Shown: piece after piece, positions 9,610 to 17,230 of the stretch
How positions within the stretch are numbered: the first letter of the stretch is position 1
Layout of the letters: the number at the start of each line of letters is the position of its first letter
Source of the DNA: an uncultured Bacteroidales bacterium
GTDB taxonomy: Bacteria; Bacteroidota; Bacteroidia; Bacteroidales; UBA932
Direction of reading: 5' to 3'
Assembly: GCA_946187975.1 (NCBI GenBank)
Contig: CAMHTE010000003.1
Coordinates: 1 to 55,361 of the forward strand
DNA: 55,361 nucleotides
The notes under the pieces: model-generated
Databases searched by the model: none
Seen by the model: the letters and a program-made list of their open reading frames with translations, nothing else
Told to the model about the DNA's origin: nothing
Made by a program: the position numbers and the translations under genes

Positions 9610-12600
9610 TTATTTTTTGGGATAAAGAATGGCAAAACAGGCGCCTCCCAGAGCGAACGAGCGGCTGTACGAAATCGACGCCCCGCACTTCTCCAGAATG
9701 CTCCGCGAGATGGCCAGTCCGAGCCCGCTTCCGCCCGTCTTGGTGGTGAAGTTGGGAGTAAATAGCTTGTCCACGTTCTCGTCCGCCACTCCAGGCCCGT
9801 CATCTTCGAATACTATGTCGTAGAAGCCTTCCTGCACCGAGTTCCTGAGACTGATGCGGATATGGCCGCCGCCGGCCTCCGCCAACGCCTGCACGGAATT
9901 ATTGATGAGATTGACGAACACCCGGGTGAGCTGGGGTTTGGGACCCATGACGGGCGCCGAAGACAGGCCCAGGAATTCGAAGGAAACCTCCTCACGGTTG
10001 TCGAACATGGAAATCTCTTCCTGCAGCATGGCGGAAAGGTCCAGTTCCGACGGTTCCTCGGTGTAGAGCTTGGCGAAGGTAGAGAATTCGTTGGCCGTGT
10101 CGGTAAGTATGTCGATATGGTCCAGCAGCACCTTGGACACCTCGTCGAATTTCTCCTGCCAGGCGGGATCGCCCTTGGCCTTGAGGCGGATGAGCCTCTG
10201 CAGTTGGAGCTTCATCGGGGTGAGAGGGTTCTTAATCTCGTGTGCAACCTGCCGTGCCATCCCGCTCCACGCCTTGTCGCGCTCGGCCTGCGCCAGTTTG
10301 CGCGTACTCTCGGAGAGTTCCTTCACCATGCGGTTATAAGCCGATACCAGTCCGTATATTTCGTCCTGGTTGTCGTAGCGAATATACTCAAGCGAACCCA
10401 CGTCCGGAGCCTCCATCTTGCGGCCCATCTCCAGCAGGGGGCTGAACATGCGCTGAAGCACGTCGGTCACCATGAAGCGTGCGACAAGCAGAAGGAAGAT
10501 GAACAGCGACAGTATCATCACCAGGTGATTCACCGCCGTGGTTTCGAAGTCGTAGGTCTCGTCGGTGTAGGGCGAGCAGATTATGGCCGCAAGGCTGCCG
10601 TCGTCCGCAAGCAGGGGCGCATACATGCTGTAGTAGGAGCGGCGGCCGTATTTCTCGCGGTTGATGTAATAACGCTCGTTGCCGCGGGTGATGTTGCGGT
10701 AGGCTTCCGCGTTCATGCGGGCATCCACCTGCATCTGGTCGAACACCGCAGGCGCCGTAGACATCATCACCATTCCGTCCGGAGCGTAAAGGGTTATGTC
10801 GGAATTGGTATTGTTACCCACATCCTCGATTACTCGCATTACCTCGGGGCTACGAAGGCCGGATGCGGAAGCTCCCCTCACCCTCGCCGAAACGGACGAC
10901 TGGATAGCGTTTATCTTCTCGGACATCAGCCTGTTACGGTTGACCTCGTTGCGGTTGTAAACGAAGGTTACGCTAACTACTGCCATGGTAACGAGGCTAA
11001 GTATCAGCGACACCATGACCACGGACGAAATGCGCGTCTGGAAGTATGTCTGCTCGAAGGGGCGGAAACGGCGGCGTCTGAAACTGAAGGGCGACAGGGC
11101 CAGGAAGACCAGAAGTCCCACGAACAGCACCGAAACGGCGTAGTTTAGGGCGTTCACCATAGGACGCGAAATTATGACCGCCTCGTCGTCCGCCACTTTG
11201 TACACGAAGTGGGCATAGTCCCCCCAGCGGAGATGGTCCGGGCCGTCGCCGTACACTAGTCTCTTAAGTTTGGCGTCCATCCGCACAGGATAGGCGAAAT
11301 TTCCCCTGAAGGTTATGAGTTTATCGGCGTCGTAGCGCGCGAAGGAATATGCCGGAGGGAGAAGGACCTCTCCCGGAAGAGAAGGCCCCATTATGCTGGC
11401 GTAGCCGCGGTATTTCCAGTCGCTCTTCTGCTCGATGGTAATGATTACGTCCGAGTAGCCGTAGCTTCCGAGGTCGTAACGGAAGGCTCCCACATAGCTC
11501 ACGAAACCGTTGCCTGAGTCGAGGAACACGAAGCGCGAACCATAAACCACGGGCTCTCCGAGGCGCATCCTGGCAAGGTCGCGCGTATCCAGCGACACGC
11601 TCACGTCGTACTCCTGCACCACACGTGCAAGATAGATGTCCGCCAGGCGGCTGCGTATCGACGAACTGCCGTTGTCCAGCACGGACAGGGATGCAATTAC
11701 GGGGTCGGAGGCTATCTGGCCTTCGGCCGAACGTAGCTGCATTTCCAGCGGGATATCACGGCTCACCGCAAGGCGCGACGCCCATACTTCGAGGCTCGCC
11801 TTTTCCTTCCTTATTCCCAGCGAAGCGGTCACGGCCACGAAAATGCCGGCAGCGAGCGCAGCAGTGCCTATGCGGTTGCGCATGGAGAAGGTATCCAGCT
11901 TCAGCATCTGCGCAAGCAGCACTATGCAGATAATCAGCAATATGTAAACCGCATAAACTCCTGCGCTGAGCGCGGAGAAACTGGAAAGCTTATAAAGCTC
12001 GAGCGAGATGTTTGAATTGAGCGTGATGCTCCGCACCGCAACGAAAGCATAGACTATGATGAGGGCAATGAGCGCAATCAGGAGGAAGCTCCAGGCAGCT
12101 ACCGCCGTCCTGCTCTTCAGGCGACGGTTTATGTCGTCCCGTACGATATAAAGGAAGAATACGAGAAGGGCCATCCCGACGACGAAGTCGATATGGGCGC
12201 CCAACGAATAAAACACCGCCCCGTCGGCATATACCGTAGGAGAGAACAGGCTGATGTAGTTGCCGGCCGTCCTGCCCCAGAAAAACAACGCCGCACACAC
12301 CGGCACGATGGGTATGAAGGCTATTACAAAGCGCCTCAACACCGGCTTTGCCGCCACGAAGCAGAAGGCGGCGACGATAAAGAGGAAGAGCCCGAGGAAG
12401 AGCCATCTGGCATCGGCCGAAAGCCTTCCGGGCGCCAGGGTGTCGCATACGAGCTTGAACGCGGGGCTGCCGGCTATCTGCACCTCGGTACCCTCGCTGG
12501 AAGAGAGTGGTTGTATGGAGTAAAACTCCGGGAGCCCGAGCCTGCGGTTGATTCCGCTGTATGAGCGCGCATCGGCATATCCTATGAGTTCCAGGCCGGA

Positions 12601-13059
12601 AACGATGCAGGTACCGTCGCGTGTCAACGCCCTGGCCAGATACCACTTGGGCCCGAAATTACAGAAACTGTATTCATCACCCAGATCCTCGAACGGGGCG
12701 TTGAGTCCCGCACGCGGGTTGGATATGCTGCTGAAGTGCTGACGGGAATGAAGTCCGTCGTTATTTACCGGGAACGTATTGCACCAGCTCTGCAGGGTGT
12801 CGCCGCGATAACGGTAAACCACCATATCGGAGGGAAGGTCGGGCAGACTTATCCAATCAGCCGAAGGCTGGTCGAAGGCCTTTTCCACCTGCCTGTCGAG
12901 CCGTTCCAGACGCCTGTCCAGAAGCTTTCCCAGCCGTGCCGCGGCACGCGAAGAGTCGCTGCCGGAAGTTCCCCCGACTGCAAACGCTATACAGACGGCG
13001 AGGAGGCTCACGGCAAGAAAGCACGCAGCGCACAGGTCTATGATACGGGAATGCTTCAT
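9610..13059 (-). CDS. Large NtrY-like membrane sensor histidine kinase
   Basis: 1149 aa; multiple TM segments, HAMP-like linker, HisKA (MARQVAHEIKNPLTPMKLQLQRL), HATPase (VNLINNSVQAL, GSGLGLAISRSILE). Confidence 0.88.
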   Translation of the reverse strand: MKHSRIIDLCAACFLAVSLLAVCIAFAVGGTSGSDSSRAAARLGKLLDRRLERLDRQVEKAFDQPSADWISLPDLPSDMVVYRYRGDTLQSWCNTFPVNNDGLHSRQHFSSISNPRAGLNAPFEDLGDEYSFCNFGPKWYLARALTRDGTCIVSGLELIGYADARSYSGINRRLGLPEFYSIQPLSSSEGTEVQIAGSPAFKLVCDTLAPGRLSADARWLFLGLFLFIVAAFCFVAAKPVLRRFVIAFIPIVPVCAALFFWGRTAGNYISLFSPTVYADGAVFYSLGAHIDFVVGMALLVFFLYIVRDDINRRLKSRTAVAAWSFLLIALIALIIVYAFVAVRSITLNSNISLELYKLSSFSALSAGVYAVYILLIICIVLLAQMLKLDTFSMRNRIGTAALAAGIFVAVTASLGIRKEKASLEVWASRLAVSRDIPLEMQLRSAEGQIASDPVIASLSVLDNGSSSIRSRLADIYLARVVQEYDVSVSLDTRDLARMRLGEPVVYGSRFVFLDSGNGFVSYVGAFRYDLGSYGYSDVIITIEQKSDWKYRGYASIMGPSLPGEVLLPPAYSFARYDADKLITFRGNFAYPVRMDAKLKRLVYGDGPDHLRWGDYAHFVYKVADDEAVIISRPMVNALNYAVSVLFVGLLVFLALSPFSFRRRRFRPFEQTYFQTRISSVVMVSLILSLVTMAVVSVTFVYNRNEVNRNRLMSEKINAIQSSVSARVRGASASGLRSPEVMRVIEDVGNNTNSDITLYAPDGMVMMSTAPAVFDQMQVDARMNAEAYRNITRGNERYYINREKYGRRSYYSMYAPLLADDGSLAAIICSPYTDETYDFETTAVNHLVMILSLFIFLLLVARFMVTDVLQRMFSPLLEMGRKMEAPDVGSLEYIRYDNQDEIYGLVSAYNRMVKELSESTRKLAQAERDKAWSGMARQVAHEIKNPLTPMKLQLQRLIRLKAKGDPAWQEKFDEVSKVLLDHIDILTDTANEFSTFAKLYTEEPSELDLSAMLQEEISMFDNREEVSFEFLGLSSAPVMGPKPQLTRVFVNLINNSVQALAEAGGGHIRISLRNSVQEGFYDIVFEDDGPGVADENVDKLFTPNFTTKTGGSGLGLAISRSILEKCGASISYSRSFALGGACFAILYPKK

Positions 13060-13526
13060 TCGTGGTGGTAAGGTTCTCCCTTCATTATGGTAAAGGCACG
13101 GTACAGCTGTTCCGCGAATACTACACGGACCATCTGGTGCGAGAAAGTCATTTTGCTGAGCGAAAGCTTGTCCGAAGCGGCGGCGTAAACCTCAGGGCTG
13201 AAACCGTATGCCCCGCCAATCACGAAGCACAGGTCCTTGCCCCCGCGGCTGAGGCGCTTCTGCAGTTCTGATGCGAACTCCACGGAACGGAATTCCTTCC
13301 CCCTTTCGTCGAGAAGTATAATCTCTGAACCTGCTGCCTCCTTGAGAATGAGGGCGCCCTCCTTCTCCTTTATCTGCGCTTCAGACAGGGCTCCGACGTT
13401 CTTCAGTTCCGGAATCTCCTTTACCTCGAAACGCACGTAATGAACAATACGGGATGCGTACAGGTCCAGGCCTGCACGCACCCACGGCATATCTGTCTTT
13501 CCAACTACGAGGAGACGAACCATCAT
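13056..13526 (-). CDS. rlmH: 23S rRNA (pseudouridine1915-N3)-methyltransferase RlmH
   Basis: 156 aa; IILLDERGKEFRSVEFA, DLCFVIGGAYGF, FSHQMVRVVFAEQLYRAFTI; ATGA overlap with the kinase gene. Confidence 0.92.
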   Translation of the reverse strand: MMVRLLVVGKTDMPWVRAGLDLYASRIVHYVRFEVKEIPELKNVGALSEAQIKEKEGALILKEAAGSEIILLDERGKEFRSVEFASELQKRLSRGGKDLCFVIGGAYGFSPEVYAAASDKLSLSKMTFSHQMVRVVFAEQLYRAFTIMKGEPYHHE

Positions 13527-13562
13527 AGATGCAAATATAACCCTTAACGTCCTTTTTTCAAA
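13524..13562 (-). promoter_or_regulatory. Predicted Bacteroidota-type promoter of rlmH (TTTG-N19-TATATTTG)
   Basis: Minus strand: TTTTG (plus CAAAA from 13559), 19-nt spacer, TATATTTG (plus CAAATATA 13532-13539), then 5 nt to the ATG at 13526. Confidence 0.7.
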
Positions 13563-13593
13563 ATCAACTGATTATCCAAGGGTTATATTTGCA
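13530..13593. repeat. 16-bp perfect inverted repeat with 32-bp spacer
   Basis: TGCAAATATAACCCTT (13530-13545) and AAGGGTTATATTTGCA (13578-13593) are exact reverse complements. Confidence 0.95.
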
Positions 13594-13614
13594 ACTGTGT
13601 CCGTCACCTCCACC

Positions 13615-13647
13615 GCCCCCTCTCCGGGGGCCCGTCGGCCGAAGGCC
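13615..13647. repeat. GC-rich double-hairpin element
   Basis: GCCCCC-TCTCC-GGGGGC (13615-13631) followed by GGCC-GAA-GGCC (13637-13647) in a 130-bp intergenic gap. Confidence 0.6.
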
Positions 13648-13656
13648 TCCAAAAAA

Positions 13657-15246
13657 CTACTTCAGGCGAGCGAAGTCTTTTTCCATCTCCGAAGCACGGA
13701 GGAGGATATCCAGCGAAGAGAACGCGCAGTTCACCCAGAACGTGCGGTTGCGGTCCTTGCGGGCGTCACGCCATTCCCAGGTTGTAGGAGTGAATCCGTT
13801 CAGAGGATTCTGCATGCGGGTGACGTTGTCGATCAGAGCCTTCGCCTTCGCAAGGCAGAGCAGGTCGCCGGTGACTTTATAAGTGTCGAGCCAGGCATTC
13901 GCCACGTTGCACGCGCTGTTGTCCACGGGCATTTCGTACTTGTACTGCTCATGAACCGCGGGAGCGTAACGGACGTAGAACCCCTCCGAATTCAAGGGAT
14001 ATGCCCAGTGAACGAACTGATCTTCACTTAGACGTATAAGGTCATCCGCATTGCGGAGGTCCTTTTCGGTATGTCCGGGCTTGGTGAGCAGATACGACGC
14101 ATACGGGGCCGCCGTGCAGTTGGTAAGGTTCTGGTAAGGCTTCAGGCCCTTGACGTTCACATCTTCGAACTGTCCGGTCATGTCGAAGGCCTCCACGGCA
14201 ACTTCGTCCATCCAGCGTTCGCCTTTCTGCCTGGGGGCATCGAACTCATCGTAACCGTAGCCGGCAAGCCTGCGGAAATACTTCAGCAGGGGATGCAGCA
14301 TGGCGCTCACGTCGTTCACGGGCTCTCCCGTAATGAAATCCACCTTGATGGGGAGCGAACCATCCTCACGCTGGAGTTTCACATACGTGCGGCCTATGGC
14401 CACTGCACGCTCCAGCCAGGGCTTCTCGCCTGTAAGGTCGTACAGGTCCAGGAACGCGTGTCCGGCGCTGGCGGCCTCGAGGGTCATGGTCTTACCCTTG
14501 TTCCATTCCTTTTTGGAGGCTTCCTTGTCCAGATAATACGTGGGAGGGAAGAAGGCAAGGGGATCGCCTTCAGGGCGGCTCATGTCGATGAGGAACTGGG
14601 CGGCGTTGCGGGCTATCTCCAGCGCCTCGTCCTTACGTGCGGGCAGCAACTTGGCAACCAGACACTCCACCCGGACGGTCGCACCTATTATCTTGCAGGG
14701 ATAGGTGTTGTGCGGATAGCGCATGTCGGGCACGGTAGATTTGCGCCAGGACTGGATTTCAGGCATCGTGTGTACGTACAGCGCGCCTTTCACGGCCGCC
14801 TCGAGGTAGTCGAGGGAAGGGCCGGGATACTCACCGGGGAAGGGATAGTCCCGCATGAACTTCCGTTCACCTACGCGGCTAAGCACTTTCCCCTTCGCAT
14901 CCACGGCATCCACCGTCAATACAACGTCCCCGACGGGAACCTTGTTCCATACGGGCGAAAGGGCGTCAGTTGGCAGTTTGGAACGGAATGAGAGCGCTTC
15001 CCCGTCCTTCGGCGTTACCGTAAACAGGTAGGCCGCCGCCCCCTCCGCCTCCGGGAAATCGAAGGCGGGGGCATAGATGAACTTTTTGGCGAAGCCGTTC
15101 CAGAAAGGATTGCGGCCTTCCGTTCCGGGACGCACGGGCTTAAGGTACTCCTTACCAGCTTGACGGGCGAGCGACTTAGCGGAACGGGCGGGACATGCCG
15201 TTGCTGCAATGCACAGCAGGAGGGCTAATGTCAGGAATTTTTTCAT
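13657..15246 (-). CDS. Secreted alpha/alpha-toroid-like protein, putative glycan-active enzyme of the SusCD locus
   Basis: Signal peptide MKKFLTLALLLCIAATACPA from the Met at 15246, then helical repeat-like sequence (AASAGHAFLDLYDLTGEKPWLERAVAIGRTYVKLQREDGSLP). Directly downstream of susD (13-nt gap). Confidence 0.55.
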   Translation of the reverse strand: MKKFLTLALLLCIAATACPARSAKSLARQAGKEYLKPVRPGTEGRNPFWNGFAKKFIYAPAFDFPEAEGAAAYLFTVTPKDGEALSFRSKLPTDALSPVWNKVPVGDVVLTVDAVDAKGKVLSRVGERKFMRDYPFPGEYPGPSLDYLEAAVKGALYVHTMPEIQSWRKSTVPDMRYPHNTYPCKIIGATVRVECLVAKLLPARKDEALEIARNAAQFLIDMSRPEGDPLAFFPPTYYLDKEASKKEWNKGKTMTLEAASAGHAFLDLYDLTGEKPWLERAVAIGRTYVKLQREDGSLPIKVDFITGEPVNDVSAMLHPLLKYFRRLAGYGYDEFDAPRQKGERWMDEVAVEAFDMTGQFEDVNVKGLKPYQNLTNCTAAPYASYLLTKPGHTEKDLRNADDLIRLSEDQFVHWAYPLNSEGFYVRYAPAVHEQYKYEMPVDNSACNVANAWLDTYKVTGDLLCLAKAKALIDNVTRMQNPLNGFTPTTWEWRDARKDRNRTFWVNCAFSSLDILLRASEMEKDFARLK

Positions 15247-15259
15247 AGTTGCAAAACTA

Positions 15260-17218
15260 CTAATAACCAGGGTTCTGTACAAGTTTGTGATTGATCTTTA
15301 TTTCCGTGATAGGAATAGCATACCAGTAATTACGAGGATAGGTGAATGTCCTGGGCGCTATTTCTTTCAGGGGAACCAGACGGTAGAAGTCCGCGGCGGA
15401 CTGGGGACCGTCCGAAAGCTTGAACGAACTGTCGCTCGAACGGGTATTGAGTTCCATAGGGGTACTGCCAAGATACTCGTGGGCGACTTTCCAACGACGG
15501 TAGTTATCGTATGCGCGGCCTTCCAGGCAGACTTCGGCCGATATTTCGGCACGCAGGGCCTGACGCAAGTTGTCACCGGTGGGGATTCCGCCCGCCAAGG
15601 CCCAGGAATCGCTGAAGGAAGGCAGGCCGGCACGTGTGCGGACCTTATCGATATACATAATGCTGGTGGCATCCAGGCTTCCATTGAGCTCGAAATACGC
15701 CTCTGCATAGTTCAGATAGAGCTCCGCGAGACGCAGTACCGGCATCCTGTAGTTGACGGGCTTGAAATTCTTGTTGGTCTCGTCGAACTGGGTGCTTTCG
15801 GACACATACTTCTGGAAATAGTATCCTGTGGCGGAGTGGTAAAGCGTACGGCTTCCGCAGTAACCATGGAATTCACCGGCACGCGTATGGATGTAGTTCT
15901 TGTCGCTGCCGTTGTAGATAATATTTCCGCGGTCGAACGCTATGGATGCATAGAAACGGGGATCCCTGCCGCGGTGCAGACGTGCCGTAGAATCACCAGG
16001 AGCAATGTCCAGGAGGTGGTTGGCGGCGAAGCCTGCCTTGGTCTTGGGATCGGCCCAGAGCGGCAGTCCATCCTCAGTGAGGAAGGTGCATACCGCCTGC
16101 ATGGTGGGAGTGTTCTGAGGACGGAAAGAATCCACGTCGGTTCCCGTCGCACCGTTCCAGGTACGAGGAACTCCGTAACGCTGCAGATAATAGTTAAAGT
16201 AGCCGTAAGGAGTATCCGAACCGTCATGGAAACAGGACGACACGAGGTACTCGCACTTGTTGCCCTCGTTCGTGGTAGGCTGGATGAAAAGCTTGTAGTA
16301 GTTGTTCCTACCCCTGTCCTTGTCCGGAAGGGCGGCGCTTGCAGGATCAGTCCACAAGTGGTAGCCATTGGTCTCGGCGAAGGTAATGGCATCGCCCAGG
16401 GCATCCAGTGCATCCTGCCATTTGCCGGGATCGTAGGTCTGGGAAATAAGCGGCGTACCGTCGTAGTTCAGGAAATCGGCGAAATCCGTATTTCCATTCA
16501 CGAGGGGACTTGCGGTATATACGAGCACGCATGCCTTATAGGCCTTGGCAGCGACTGAAGTAGCACGCCCCACTTCCTTATCCTGCCTGGTGGCAGGCAG
16601 ACGGTAGGCGGCCTCGTCGAACATGCGACAAACGAATGCCGCGCATTCGTCCCAGGAGGAGCGCTGAACGATGAATTCCGAAGCCGGGGCGTTAATTGAC
16701 ACCTCATGGTCAACTATAACCACGGGGCCGTAATGCTCCATAAGGATCCAGTGCAGCACGCCTATGAGGTAATATGCCTCTCCGGTGTAGCGTATCGCAG
16801 TAGCGGCGTCAAGCCCGGGAACGCTCCCCACATTGTTTATGAAGTTCCACGCATCGCGTATGCCCTTGTAAAGGTTATACTTCTGCGCATTGCTCTTGGT
16901 GGCGGTGGCGGTGGACCAGGCTCCGAAATAGGTTGAGTTGGCACTCTCTTCGCCATGCAGCATACCTTTCCACGTAGCGTGCCGGACGGCATTCTCATAG
17001 AAAGACACTATCTCCCCGCCGAGGAAGGAGTCCGGATAGTAATGGAATCCTATCTGGTAAGGAAGGTATCCGTACACCCTGTTGAGGGTCCTTTCGGCCT
17101 GCATCTGGGAGGAATACATGTCGGAAGTGGTAGCGGTATCCTCCGGAACCACGTCCAGGAAGTCGCAGGAGGCTACTATAAGCGGAATAACCGTCAGGAT
17201 AAGAAATATCTTTTTCAT
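15260..17218 (-). CDS. SusD/RagB family outer-membrane lipoprotein
   Basis: 652 aa; lipobox IVASCDFLDVVPED, RLAELYLNYAEAYFELNG, VRTRAGLP, FYRLVPLKEI. Confidence 0.92.
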   Translation of the reverse strand: MKKIFLILTVIPLIVASCDFLDVVPEDTATTSDMYSSQMQAERTLNRVYGYLPYQIGFHYYPDSFLGGEIVSFYENAVRHATWKGMLHGEESANSTYFGAWSTATATKSNAQKYNLYKGIRDAWNFINNVGSVPGLDAATAIRYTGEAYYLIGVLHWILMEHYGPVVIVDHEVSINAPASEFIVQRSSWDECAAFVCRMFDEAAYRLPATRQDKEVGRATSVAAKAYKACVLVYTASPLVNGNTDFADFLNYDGTPLISQTYDPGKWQDALDALGDAITFAETNGYHLWTDPASAALPDKDRGRNNYYKLFIQPTTNEGNKCEYLVSSCFHDGSDTPYGYFNYYLQRYGVPRTWNGATGTDVDSFRPQNTPTMQAVCTFLTEDGLPLWADPKTKAGFAANHLLDIAPGDSTARLHRGRDPRFYASIAFDRGNIIYNGSDKNYIHTRAGEFHGYCGSRTLYHSATGYYFQKYVSESTQFDETNKNFKPVNYRMPVLRLAELYLNYAEAYFELNGSLDATSIMYIDKVRTRAGLPSFSDSWALAGGIPTGDNLRQALRAEISAEVCLEGRAYDNYRRWKVAHEYLGSTPMELNTRSSDSSFKLSDGPQSAADFYRLVPLKEIAPRTFTYPRNYWYAIPITEIKINHKLVQNPGY

Positions 17219-17230
17219 AACCGTTCAGTT

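Noticed and set aside
9862-11148. 428-aa plus-strand ORF opposite the histidine kinase
   Set aside because: Low-complexity His/Gly/Val-rich antisense translation; the kinase frame has real motifs.
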